A DNA stretch of 64,000 nt. Origin: Sodiomyces alkalinus F11. Lineage: Eukaryota > Ascomycota > Sordariomycetes > Glomerellales > Plectosphaerellaceae. The stretch covers positions 3,217,691 through 3,281,690 of the forward strand of contig NW_021167082.1 in assembly GCF_003711515.1 (NCBI RefSeq), written 5' to 3'. The translations under genes and the position numbers were made by a program. Positions 35,677 to 48,299 of the stretch are shown here, piece after piece (position 1 is the first letter of the stretch; every line of letters begins with the position of its first letter). Under the pieces are notes generated by a model. The model saw only the letters and a program-made list of their open reading frames with translations, did no database searches and was not told the origin of the DNA.

Positions 35677-35860
35677 TTATAAAGAGGTTACAGTTCAACT
35701 GACTATTGTCCCCCCCTGCTGACCTAACTATTGCCCCCCTATTAGCGTAGATTTAACCTAATCTGACTATTACTATAGTCTTTGCTTCTCGCCCGACTAT
35801 TAATCGCTAAGCCTATACTAATAATCGGGTAAGGTTAGCGGGACGGAGTAGAATTAAATC
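35677..35860 (+). repeat. Left terminal inverted repeat of the large element
   Basis: Pairs with 54053-54236. It contains two to three copies of a GACTATTGCCCCCCTGCT-type unit (about 35700-35800), likely transposase-binding sites. Ends around AGCGGGACGGA. Confidence 0.75.
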
Positions 35861-36054
35861 GCTGCTAGTGCATATAGGGAATTAAAACTGGATTATTTCA
35901 GGATTATTTCCGGACCTATTCAGGATATAATAGTTAGGTTATATAATATATCGGGTAAAAGCCTAGTAATTACTAGCTAAATAAATCCTAATCGTTTCTA
36001 TAACTTAATTATAATAATGCTAGATTATAATTATTTTTCTCTAATTACGCTTTA

Positions 36055-36068
36055 TAATAATAAATAAG
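36055..36068 (+). repeat. Target-site duplication of LINE-A1 (left copy)
   Basis: TAATAATAAATAAG, identical to 42759-42772. It is of low complexity and next to a TAA-type tail, so a chance contribution is possible. Confidence 0.55.
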
Positions 36069-36399
36069 GTAGCCGTGGTCTTAAGCCTCTTAGAGGCCCG
36101 TGTTATACTCGTAGGAGTAATAGCGCGTTTATTATTATCGTGCTATATACTACACTATCGATCTAACGGCAGCGACCACGGGCGCGCAATAAGAGTAAAA
36201 TCGATAAAACTATCGGGATAGAGATTATAACTACTACCTCCCTCCCGGGATACTATCGTAGCGCTACTATAATACTAGCGCTACGGGATAGCCGGAAGAG
36301 TTATAGGATAGCGTCGCCCCGACCTCGACTATATAGAATTCGTAACGGACCCACTTTTCGTAATATAAACGCTCCCCCCCCCCGCCCGTGGCAGGATAT

Positions 36400-37560
36400 A
36401 GCGCGGAACCGATATAAGACTAAAAGGGGACTACTACGCCCCCCAGAACTAAGAGTAACTAAGATTAGCGCAGAAATTTAGGCCTTACTAGCTAATAGGA
36501 ATATAATTAACTAGGTCGTGGAGCTAGTAAAAGAACTAATCACGATAGGTAGTACCCGTAAGGATACTAGTACGATACCGCTAACGCACCTATACGCTAT
36601 TATTCGTTATATTATCCGAGAGGAACTCCGAAAAGGGATAAATAGCACGAAAAAGACCTAGGCTAATATCGTAGCCCGGGCTCCCGTAGTAGTACTATTA
36701 CGGGACCCCGCACCCCTTAAGGTAATCCCTACTAGGTATTACCGGGAATTAATTATCCGCTAAGAAACCCTCCCCGAAGACTAGCCCCTTAAGGATAGGA
36801 CCCTAAAGGAGATTATCTAAGCTATAAACGCCACGACTACCCGATATAATACCGTAATAGCATAGAAGCTACTATGCGGAGATATCTACCTTACCTTTAC
36901 TAAAGGGGTATAGTGGTAGGCCACCTATAAGGAATAATAGATTAAGAAGGCCTTTAGTAAAGGAGCTACCCTAGCTATACGCACGTACCCTACGCTAGCT
37001 AAAGCTATTCCCTAGGAGGTCCTTAGCGCCCTATCCGAAAAAGACCTACTAGTATCCCTATAAGATATAAACCCTAAGGTAAAAAGTATCCGAGTATAAT
37101 AACGGGTACCCTATTACGGTACTAGTAAGGTAGCGCTCCTCCTTATCGAATCGGCTTCGCCGGAAAAGGTAGTAAGCTTTATCCGGAATACCCTCCTCTT
37201 TAAGGGGGGTAGCTATATCTATAAACTATATAACCCTAACCTTAGCCCCCTAAGGTACTATAAATACCTATACTGTAGCTACTAAGCGAACGGCTACCCT
37301 ATAACGGAGAGGGTATACCGCTACTACGCTAAGCCCGAATTAGTATACCCTTAAAGCCTAGGATATTATAAAGCTATAGCGCCGGGGCGCCCCCGCCGCT
37401 ACGCCGCCTATACCGGAGACTATAATACCTTTAACGATTTATACCGACTGTTAAAGAAGGAGGCTAAAAAGACCCGTAAGGCGTATAAGTACTAAGCCAG
37501 GGACTTTAATATTACCCGTTAGACCGAAGCGGTATACCCGCGGTAGCCGTAAATCTTCCC
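36400..37560 (+). pseudogene. LINE-A1 ORF1 relic with zinc-knuckle region
   Basis: Forward gag-like frame. Around 37245-37350, RYYKYLYCSY...ANGYPITERVYRYY reads as a double CCHC knuckle with most Cys turned to Tyr (for example CYKCLHCGH-type). It is followed by a basic stretch KKEAKKTRKAYKY. Upstream blocks (REELRKGINSTKKT near 36620) recur in the AT-rich copy at 48.3-49.1 kb. RIP stops. Confidence 0.68.
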
Positions 37561-37599
37561 CCTAATTATTATCGCCTAGGACTAAGACTAACCCCTGTA

Positions 37600-40500
37600 T
37601 AAAGGTAGGGGTCGGCCCCCGAAAAGGACTAGGGGATAGGAGGGCTCCCTAATACTAGGCCCGATAAGCGCCTATATAGTCCCCCGCGGGGCCGATAAGG
37701 CACTATAGTAGGAACCCTAGAGCTAGACCCCGGTTATACCGGGTACGTTATCTTAACCTCCCCCCCCCCTTTAATTAATAGAAATCTATATCCTTTTATA
37801 GAATATAGAGAGGAGTTAGGCGTAGCGGGAGCTACCGCTCCGGTACCGCGCTAAGTACGATATAATAGTAATTTAGGAACCCGGCCTTAACCGCTTTACG
37901 AAAAGCCCGGTATACCCCTCCTAAGGGGTATACCGGCTAATCTAAGGAGGAGGCCGTGCCCTCCTATATATCTCTAATAGATACCCGCTATATATATGGA
38001 TATAGCGGGCCTACCACGATACCTATACGGTTATATTCGGGACCGGAGATAATACCCTTATAATCTAATTAATCTACTCAGAAAACTACTAGTCGGCTAG
38101 GATCCCCTAGAATACGCCCCTATAAGATATATTTAACACGGCACTGCCACGGGGCCGATATATTCTTATAAGGGACTTTAACCTATGCTACCCCCTATAG
38201 TTATAGCCACCACGGTACTACCCCTAAGCCGATACCCTATTTACCCTTATAACCCGGTAGAACCTTAACCTAATAACCCCCCCGGAATAACTATATAGTA
38301 CCGCCCGGGCCAGTATACAAGCACTATTAACCTTATGTAGGTAATATAAGGGCTCCGCTACGACTTTAGCGGCCCGGATAAAACCGTTATCGTGTCTAAC
38401 TACTACTTATAGATAGTCCGAATTCTTATGAAGACGGATACCTTACCGACCACCGCGATAATACTACCGCGGGACCTAGCCGGGCTCTACTAAGTCTAAA
38501 AAGACTTTAACCCCTTATAGGTCCCCTAGCTCGCTACTACGCGGCTATAGTAGACCGGCCCCCTTATATTACTAGAAGATATCGACTTAGTACTAGATAA
38601 CCTAATAGTTGAGCTTATAATTATAGCCGATAAGGCCGCGCCGCGCCGCTATAGGGGCACCCCTAAACGTCTATCCACCCCTTAGTAGAACGCGGAGCTA
38701 ACCGCCCTTACCTAAGAAGTAAGGCGCCTCTACCGTAGATATATATGTAGGAAGTCCCGGAACCGATAGAATAAATTCTAGGAAGCGGAGAGGCGCTAAG
38801 ATAAGGCCGTGGCGGTAGCGAAGCGGATATACTAATAGCACCTACTCTACTTAACCGGGAAGGACGATAGCCTTCTTTAGCGGCTATACAAATAAGCATA
38901 AACTAAAAGGGGCGTATTACTAGACCCCTTATCGGCGCTACCACTATACTAAGATAATAACGACTACCTAATAACTATATACGCAGAGAAGGCCGAGGTC
39001 CTAAACCGGAAGTTCTTCCCCCCCCCCCCCCTCCTTACCGCCCCTAAGCCCCTAAGCGAGGAATCCCCCCGGGATAGGATATCCGCTAAGATATTACCAT
39101 AACGGATATATAGGGGCGCCTTAAGAAAATAAAACCCTAAACGGTATTAGGTCCTAATAGACTCCTAGTAGGGCTCCTAAAAGTATATAGACCCCCCCTA
39201 TACTAAAGACTTAGTGCTATCTTTATAGCGTGTCTTAAAGCGAGCTACTACCCGAAAAGGTACCGCTACGCAACTATAATAGTCCTTAAGAAAGAAGGCC
39301 GGCCGCCGGCCGATTACGGGATAGTAAAGGGCTAATAACCGATATTACTCCTTAGCATAATAGGTAAGGTCCTTAAGGGGATACTAGCCGACCAGATCGC
39401 GATTATAGCGGAGGAGTATTAGCTCCTCCCGGAGGGATAGATAGGTAACCGGATAGGGCGAAGTATAAAGACGATAGTATAAAGAGCTATGGAGGCCGTA
39501 AGGGTAAGCTAGGCCTATAGCGGTACCGCTTTAATACTCTAACTAGATATTAAAGGCGCTTTTAATATTATCCCCTATTCCCGCCTTATCAAAGTGCTTA
39601 AAAGGAAAGGCTACTCCCGGTAGCTTAATACCTTAATTAGCAGCTTCCTCTAGGGCCGTATAGCCTAACTACTACTTAATAGCGAAATAACCCCCCCGCG
39701 GTACCTTTATACGGGCGTATTATAAGGCTCCCCGATCTCCCCTATCCTCTTTATCCTCTATATTTTTACCCTATACGAAGAGCTAAAAAGGGTCCCTAAA
39801 ATAATAGTAGTAGGTTTTACCGATAATACGAATATTATCGCCTTTAGTAGGATAGAGGTATAAACGCGGTAACGCCTCGCCGCCGTATAGAGGATATACC
39901 TAAACTAGGAGATCGCGAGCGGACTATAGTTCGAACTAGCTAAGTATATTTATATCTCTTTCACGAAGTCACGCTAACCCTTACCTACCCCGCTTCCCCT
40001 TAGCGCTACTTTAATACCGGTGGCGGAGGCGATAAGGCTCCTACGCGTTTAGCTTAATAGGAAGCTTAACTTCCGATAAAATACTAAAAAGGTTAAAAGC
40101 CGACTAATTACCTAAATATACGCCCTCTTAAGGCTTAGCGCGGTAGTATAGGGGTATAGCTTTATAGATATAAGAAGACTATACCTCGTAGTAATATGGC
40201 TAATAATCGCCTATTACGTCTTAACCGTCTATAAGATAAGGGCTGGCCCCCGGTATAGCCCCGTAACGGCACTTATAACGGTATAGAACCGGTACCTCCG
40301 GTTAATAGCCGGAGCCTATATAGCCACGCCGGTCAGGGTCCTCGAAAAAGAGACCTTTATCCCCCCCCTTAACCTATACCTCTTAAGCCTAAGTGCCCGG
40401 AAAGTCCGCCGGATATAAAAGGAGGGAACCGAAGATAAGATATTAGCCGGAGTATACGCCGTAGCGAGAGCTTTAACGGCACCGAATGGGTATTATAGAA

Positions 40501-41060
40501 CCTATATAGCCCTCGCGTGGATAGCCTAACTAAACGCCCTAATAACCTAGGCCGGAAACACGGCCCCGAGGAAAGCCCTCATAAAGGAATAGGGTTAAAC
40601 CTAAGCGGAGGTATAGAGACCCTATACCTACGCTAAAACGGCACTAAGCCACCTCCCAATATAATACTCCCTCTGGAAATATAAAGGACTCCTAAAGCTA
40701 TAAAGTGCCGTACTTACCTAAATTAGATTAGAAAAGCTAGGCTTATAAACCTTCTTAGTAAGAGCGAGGGTACTAGGATTCCTAATAATAAGGTACCCCT
40801 ATAGTAATAGGGGGGCAGAAATAGCGGAGCACGTAGTACTCTAATACTAGGATATAGCCGAGGAAAAGCGTAGAGAGCTTTTCGGCGCTATAAGGAGACT
40901 ACTCACGGTTACAGGAGATCTATACGATATACTAAACTATAACACCGAAGCCGGAATAATAGCTAAGTAGTTCCTATAACGGAAAAGGCTTAAGGACTTT
41001 CGCCTTACCCTTAAAGTTATAGAGGCTTACGAAAATAAAGACGATACTAAAGCGAGACCG
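37600..41060 (+). pseudogene. LINE-A1 ORF2 relic: endonuclease and reverse transcriptase
   Basis: The endonuclease part includes ILIRDFNLCYPL near 38160, a G-D-F-N-L-x-x-P motif with Gly to Arg. RT is at about 39.3-39.85 kb: KGAFNIIPYSRL (first catalytic Asp region), LYTGVL-GSPISPILFILYIF (the G-x-P-Q-G-S-P block) and VGFTDNTNIIAFS (the A-D-D box, one Asp now Asn). No RNase H is evident to me, unlike LINE-C. Numerous TAG/TAA codons. Confidence 0.75.
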
Positions 41061-42772
41061 GAGCGGAGACGGAATAGTATAGCGAATTAGTGGATTATTA
41101 ATAAGGGTCCTATAAGCTAGGACCCTAGCGGTATTAGCTCGGTACTAATAGGGCGCTACTAGTTATCCTTATCTTTATCGCCCTCGGAGGTGCTAATACC
41201 ACTCTTAACGTACTTAAAGTCCTATAAGGACTAGTTAGCTAATCACTACCGCCAGGGGCCATAATAGGGCCGAAAGGAGGCTACCTATAAAGTATTCTAA
41301 AATTAAGTCTATCTTACCCTCTAAACGCCTTATCTAGCGAGATAACTCCTATAACTTCGCTAATATAATACCGCCGCGGCCGTGGCCAGAAGGTAACGCC
41401 CGGTTTAGGGCCCGGCTAAAAGACTAGGACGCTATCCCTAGGCGCTCCTTAGCTTAGAAACTTATTAGTAAGAGATTACCACGGCACTAAAAGGGGATAC
41501 TTATAGTAGCGACACCGTTATTACTAGCGGCCTTTACTGCTATATACGTGTTATAGAGATCTATAAAACGCTATTACCGTTTTTTAGTAGCGGAGGGGAT
41601 TTATCGAGACGATTAGGATATACTATTACGGTATACCCGCGGCACTACGGGGGTATTAGCATAACTTATATTCTTACATAGACGCCGGTTATTAGTATAC
41701 TGAAAATAGGCCATACTAATACCTATAGTATTAGAATAGGCCTTTATATCGTCTAGGTATATACCTAAGCGCTTAGTATAATAAATATAACTACCCTAAG
41801 TTAGCCACTACGGCACCGCCTTTATACCCCCGGGATTTACATACGGTATAACACGGATTAAGCCCTTTTTATAACGGTTACGATTATTATCTAGTATTAG
41901 CGTCATTATTAAGAGAAGATATCTACGACTATTGGCACGCTACCGCAGAGGCACTACTATGCTATAAAAAGAACTTATATTAAGCTACTACTATTAATTA
42001 CTTATATATATATATAGATCGTTATTATACTACCTAGTTAACCCTACGCTACTACGCCCTCACGACGCCACCCGCGAGATACTTATAGTAAAACTATAGG
42101 GGGAAAACGACGAGAATCCTAAAGGGGTTTACTAGTTAGTATAAGCCGTAACGATAAATCTATAGGACTATAAATAGAGATAAATTAGGAGGAAACCTAT
42201 AATAAGGTTATTAGCGTTATAGAAGGAAGAGGGAGGTTTAAGGTATAAAGGCCTTAGGGGATATTAACTATCTAATTCTTATAATAAGGTAGAGCCTTAC
42301 CCCCCCCTACTTACCGCCGGATATAATAGGAACCTACCTAGGGGAGGCAGGAGGCGCCTACCTCCTTTACTCTCTTTATTAACCGAGTAGAAGGAATAAA
42401 AGGCATAATCCTCGGGGATATAGGGAGGCCAAGGCTAAAGGGCTATAGCCTCCGTACCACGGAGGCGTAGCGGTACCCCCTTAGCCCTTACTCCGTCGCT
42501 AACGATTAGCTTAGGCTAACCTACTAAACCACTAGCCTGCCACACTTCCCGTCAGCCACTAGCCTAGAGGTATAATCCAGATATATAGCAGAGACGAATC
42601 GGGGCTATATCGGCCCCGTAGCGGTATTACTCCACGTAAGGAAGTGTATAGGGGTTTTCCCCGGGTTTTCCCCCCTATAGCCACCCGAGAAGGACCGTAT
42701 AGCCTGGAAAGGCTCCTATAGATTAGTTAGAATAGCGGAGTAAGATCGATAATAATAATAATAATAAATAAG

Positions 42773-43863
42773 TCAATAATTATAATATTATTAACCTTAT
42801 TTATAACTAGCACGATTAATTAATAATTCTTTTTTTATTTATTATCGCTATTATTCTCCTCGTTAATTATAGCTAAAAAGTACTCCTAGATAGCTAAGTA
42901 CTAGTAGTATCTTAATAATAAGTAAGGCCGTCGCCCTGGATTTCTAGGCTACGAAACTAACGATATAAGTTACTATTTAGATTTAATTTAGGACCGGTTT
43001 AGGATTAATTCTAATAGTATCTAGCAGGGTTAAGTTAAGGTTATATCGGGTGAAATATACTACCGCTATACAGTCAAGGATAGTCGCCCTTACTATATTA
43101 TAAGTATTCTGTTATAGTTATACGATATAATTAAATAGCTTCTAATAATAAACTAGTCGACTGCCTACTCGATTACTAGCTTATTAAAGAAGTATCTAAA
43201 ATAGTCTTATACTCTAACTTCGGCGGTAGCGGTAAAGGGTGTATTATCTTCGGCTAATAACCAGGAGGCAGCACGTATATTAGACTAGAGTGATAGCTTA
43301 ATATATTAGTGGTTATACTAATTATAATACTAGGATTTTACCGATATCTGCACGCTTTAGCCCACGATAAGGAGGTTACTCTTTAGATACTAACTAAGAG
43401 TATAGCTTATCGTTATACTAGTATACTCCTATACGCCCCTATAAAGGGCGACGGTACTATATATTTTGCCTGCCTTACCTACCTATATCCTTTACTAATA
43501 TTATTATAGTACGACTACGATTAAATAAAGGAGGTCGCTAGATATACCCTAGGCTAGCTTTATAGGTTTTACCATCTCTAGTAGAGGGTGACTTACCCCC
43601 TTTACTAGAGGGATAATAGGTGCTTAGTTTAGGTAAGCTTCCACTACCTAGATAGCGGCTTAGGCGCTACTGAATAGAAGGCGCGTAGCCTTTATCTTTA
43701 GCTAGAGGCTGGTTATTCTATTTCCTAGCCGCGCCCCCGTATACCTACTTTAGAGGACTCTGAATAATAACCCTACGGGTTATTTTACTACTAAATAATA
43801 CTAATAAAACTATAAGAAAATCAACTTTTTATAATAATAATTAAAATTCCCTAAATGAAATAT
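42773..43863 (+). other. Body of the large TIR element between two LINEs; degenerate frame
   Basis: About 1.1 kb of element sequence left between LINE-A1 and LINE-A2. From about 43100 to 43740 a forward frame reads long between RIP stops (for example YAPIKGDGTIYFACLTYLYPL near 43430). I do not recognise it. It could be part of the element's own transposase or accessory ORF. Around 42990-43060 it contains the AGGATTAATTC motif that recurs in this element. Confidence 0.4.
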
Positions 43864-43878
43864 GATTATAAAGTCTAT
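43864..43878 (+). repeat. Target-site duplication of LINE-A2 (left copy)
   Basis: GATTATAAAGTCTAT, 15 bp, identical to 47865-47879. A perfect match of this length in a non-simple sequence fixes the insertion borders. Confidence 0.9.
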
Positions 43879-46800
43879 TATTATTATTATCGATCTTACT
43901 CCGCTATCCTAACTAATCTATAGGAGCCTTTGTAGGCTATACGGTCCTTCTCGGGTAGCTATAGTGGGGAAAACCCGGGTAAAACCCGGGGAAAACCCCT
44001 ATACACTTCCTTAGGTGGAGTAGTGCCGCTACGGGGCCGACGTGGCCCTAGTTCGTCTCCACTATATATCTAGATCACACCTCTAGACTAATAGCTAACG
44101 GGAAGTATAGTAGGCTAGTAGTTAGGTAGGTTAGCCTAAGCTAATCGTTAGTGGCGGAGTAAGGGCTAAGGGGGTACTACCACGCCTCCGCGGTGCGGAG
44201 GCCACGGCCCTTTAGCCTTAGCCTCCCTACGTCCCCGGGGATTATACCTTGTATTCCTTCTACTCGGTTAATAAAAAGAGTAAAGGAGGTAAGCGCTTCC
44301 TACCTCCCTTAGGTGGGTTCTTACTATATCCGGCGGCAGGTAAGGGGAATAGGGCCCTACCCTATTATAGGAATTAGATAGTTAATATCCCCCGAGGCCT
44401 TTATACCTTAATCCTCCCTCTTCCTCTTATAATGCTAATAAGTTCGTTATAGGTTTTCCCCGATCTATTCCCGCTAATAGTCTTATAGGTGTAGTATTAC
44501 GGCCTATACTAACTAGTATACCCCTCTAGTTTCCTCGTTATATTCCTATCCTATTTTAACTATACGTACCTCGTAGATAGCGTCGCGGTGGCATAATAGC
44601 GTGGGGTTAATTAGGTAGTATAGCAGCGATTATATATAAATAAGTAATCCGAGTAATAATATAATATAAATTCCCTTTATAGCGTAGTAGTGCCTCGGTA
44701 ATAGCGTGCTAATAGTCGTAGATATCGTCTCCTAATAATAATAATACTAATAATAATAATCGCCGCTATAAGCGCGGTATAGTTCGTGTTATACCGTATA
44801 TAGCCCTTAGTAGTATCGGAGTAGTATTATAGCGCTAACATAGGGTAGTTATATTCGTTATAGTAAGCGTCTAGGTATTTACCCCGACGATATAAACTAT
44901 ACTAATACCACGGGAATAGGCGCGGCCTATTAGTACTATACTAATAGTCGCTATCCGTGTAAGGATATAAATCGCTTAGGTGCCGCGGTAGTATTATATA
45001 GGCGTCGGGGTGGATATAGCTAATAGTGTAATAAGTCCCCCCCGCTACTAAAAAGTAGTAGTAACGTCTTATAGATATCTACTAGATATATATAGCGGTA
45101 AAGGCCGCTAATAGCGCGGGTATCGCTACTATAGGTATTCCCCTTCGGTGCCGTAGCGGTTCCACACTAATAAGTTATAGGCTAAGGAGCGCCTAGGGAT
45201 AGCGTCCTGGTCTTTTAGCCGGGCCCTAAACCGGGTATTACCTTCCGGTTATAGTCGCGGCGGCACCGCGTTAGTAAAGGTGCAGGAATTATCTTATTAG
45301 ATAAGGCGTTTAGAAGGTAAGATAGACCTTATCCTAGAATACCTTATAAATAGCTCCCCCCTAGTCCCGCTACGGCTTCTTAGCGGTATTAGCTAATTAG
45401 CCTAGCAGGGTCTTAAGTATATTAAGAGTAGTGTTAATACCTCCGAGGGAGGTAATAATAATAAGAGCTAATCGGTATCGTGATAATACCATGTTAATAC
45501 CGCTAAGGCCCCGGCTTATAGGGCCCCTATCCTAATACTTAATTAGTCGTCATGCTACCTGATCCCCGATACGGTCCCCCTTTAGTGTTACAGGTATCTT
45601 CGTAGGCCTTTATAACTTTAAGGGTAAGGCGGAAGTCCTTAAGCCTCTTCCGTTATAGAAACCACCTTATAACTACACCGGCTTCCGTGTCGTGGTCTAG
45701 TACGTTATATAGATCCCCTTTAATCGTGAGTAGTCTCCCTATAGCACCGAAAAGCTCTTTATACTTTTCCCCGGTTATATCCTAGCACTAAAGCACTATA
45801 TACTCCGCTATTTCTACCCCCTTATCGCTATAGGGGCACCGTGTTATTAGAAATCCCGGTACCCTTACTTTTACTAAAAAGGCTTATAGGTTTAGCTTTT
45901 TTATTCTAATTTAGGTAAGAACGGCGCTCTATGGCTTTAGGAGTCCTCTATATTTCCGGAGAGAGCGTTATATTGGGGGGCGGCTTAGTGCCGCTACGGC
46001 GTAAGTATATAGCCTCCGTGACTGTACCTAGGTTTAACCCTAGTCCCTTATAAGGGCTTTTCTTAGGGCCGTGTTTCCGGCCTAGGGTATTAGGGCGTTA
46101 AGTTAGGCTATCCACGCGAGGGCCGTGTAGGTCCTATAATACTGATTCGGTGCCGCTAAGGCTCTCGCTACGGCGTATACTCCGGCTAATATCTTATCTT
46201 CGGTTCCCTCCTCTTATATCTGGTAGACTTTCCGGGCACTAAGGCTTATAAGGTATAGGTTAAGGGGGGGGATAAAGGTCTTTTTTTCGAGGACCCTAAC
46301 CGGCGTGGCTTTATAGGCTCCGGATACTAATTAGAGGTACTAGTTCTATACCGTTATAAGTACCGCTAAAAGGCCTTACCGGGGGCCGGCCCCTATCTTA
46401 TAGACGGTTAGAGCGTTATAGATAATTACTAATCGTATTACTATAAGGTATAATCTTCTTATATCCGCAAAGCTATACCCCTACGCTACCGCGCTAAGCC
46501 TTAAAAGGGCGTATATCTAGGTAGTTAAGCGGCTCTTTACCTCTTTAGTATTTTATCGGAAATTAAGCTTCCTATTAAGCTAAACGCCTACGAACTTTAT
46601 CGCCTCTGCTACCGGCACCGAAATAGTATTAAGGGGAAATAGGGTAAGTAAGAGTTAGTATAACTTCGTAAAGGGGATATAGATATACTTAGCTAGTTCG
46701 AATTATAGTCCGCTTATAGTCTCCTATTCTAGGTATATCCTCTACGCGGCGGTAAGGCGGTACCGCGTCTATACCTTTATCCTACTAAAGGCGATAATAT

Positions 46801-47864
46801 TTATATTATCGGTAAAACCTACTACTATCGTTTTAGGGACCCTTTTTAGCTTTTTATATAGAGTACAGATATAGAGGATAAAGAAGATAAAGGAGATTAG
46901 GGAGCTTTATGGTATACCCCCGCGGAGGTGCCGCGGGGGGGCCGTTTTGCTATTGAATAGTAGCAAGGCTATTTAGTCCTAGAGAAAGCTACTAATTAGG
47001 GTATTAAGCTATTAAGGGTAGTCTTTCCTTTTAAGTACCTTAATAAGGCGGGAATAGGGGATAGTATTAAAAGCGTCTTTAATATCTAGTTAGAGTATTA
47101 AAGCGGTGCCGCTATAGGCCTACCTCGCCCTTATAGCCTCCGTGGTTCTTTATACTACTATCTCTATACTTCGCCCTATCCGGTTACCTATCTATCCCTC
47201 CGGGAGGAGCCGGTACTCCTCTGTTACGGTTATAATCCGGGTAGTAAGTATCCCCTTAAGGACCTTACCTATTATACTGAGGAGTAATATTGGTTATTAG
47301 CCCTTTACTATCCTATAATCGGCTAGCGGCCGACCTTCCTCCTTAAAGATTACCACGGTAGCGTCATAGCACCTCTTCAGGTAGTAGCTCGCTATAAGGC
47401 ATACTATAAAGATAACGCCAAGTCTTTAGTATAGGGGGGGTCTGTATACTTTTAAGAGCCCTGCTAGGAGTCCATCAGGGCCTAGTACCGCCTAGGGTTT
47501 TATCTTCTTAAGGCGCCCCTATATATCCACTACGGTAACATCTCGGCGGACGTCTTACCCCGGGGGGGCCTCCACGCCTAAGGGCCTAGGGACGGTAAGG
47601 AGGGGAGAGGAAGAACTTCCGGTTTAGGACCTCGGCCTTTTCTATGTGTATAGTTACCGGGTAAGCGCTATCGTCTCGGTATAGTGGTAGTACTAACGGG
47701 GGGTCCGGTAATACGCACCCTTTAGTTCGTGCCTATTTCTACAGCCGCTAGAGAAAGCTATCGTCCTTCCCGGTCAAGTAAAGCAGGTACCGCTAGTATA
47801 TCCGCTTCGCTACCGCCACTGCCTTATCCTAGCGCCTCTCCGCTTCCTGGAACTTATCCTATCG
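43879..47864 (-). mobile_element. LINE-A2: 5'-truncated reverse copy, perfect TSD
   Basis: 3,986 bp on the reverse strand. The 3' tail (TAA)n is at 43879-43890; the 5' truncation at 47864 corresponds to about 38766 in LINE-A1, within ORF2. It contains an RT relic on the reverse strand at about 46.6-47.3 kb (ISFIFFILYI for the S-P-x-L-F-x-L-Y-I block). Flanked by a 15-bp duplication. Mutated by RIP. Confidence 0.88.
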
Positions 47865-47879
47865 GATTATAAAGTCTAT

Positions 47880-48299
47880 ATATAATATAATAAAAATTTA
47901 ATAGTATATTTAAATACTATAAACTTATACTATATAATATATACAAGTAAATTAATTTATTATATATAATATAAATATAATATAATATATATAATATAAT
48001 AATATTATTTAAAAATAAGTTTAAACTCTAAGATAAGTAGTTATAATATTGTAATTTAATAGTTCTAATCTTTATATTAAAGGATTTTAGTCCTTATATT
48101 ATGGAGCTCGGACATTTTAGATATACATATTTTAATTTTAAAATATAGCTTAGTTATTAAAAAAGTCTTAGAATATATAATTATATTATATACTATATAT
48201 AAACTCCGACGTCGCTATATATATACTTATATAAGTAAAAGCTTATATAAGTATATATCTTAGTAATATCTATATATAATTATCTATTATATTATCTAA
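47880..48299. other. Very AT-rich spacer with TATAAT-type simple repeats
   Basis: Composed almost entirely of A and T for about 130 bp (TATATAATATAAT runs), then mixed. No coding signal. Confidence 0.6.

Larger units (their letters stand above)
36069..42758 (+). mobile_element. LINE-A1: full-length non-LTR retrotransposon, RIP-dead
   Basis: About 6.7 kb, forward, from GTAGCCGTGGTC to a (TAA)n tail at 42750. It inserted within the large TIR element. ORF1 and ORF2 relics are listed separately; a long 3' region without clear domains follows at 41.1-42.7 kb. Its 3' end is repeated in reverse at 43879-44050 as the end of LINE-A2, so the two copies lie tail to tail. Family members also at 47.9-43.9, 48.3-49.2 and 54.9-55.4 kb. 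Confidence 0.82.

Noticed and set aside
47880..48060. Centromere or replication origin
   Set aside because: Only a short AT-rich tract with simple repeats. Nothing in the sequence supports either role specifically.
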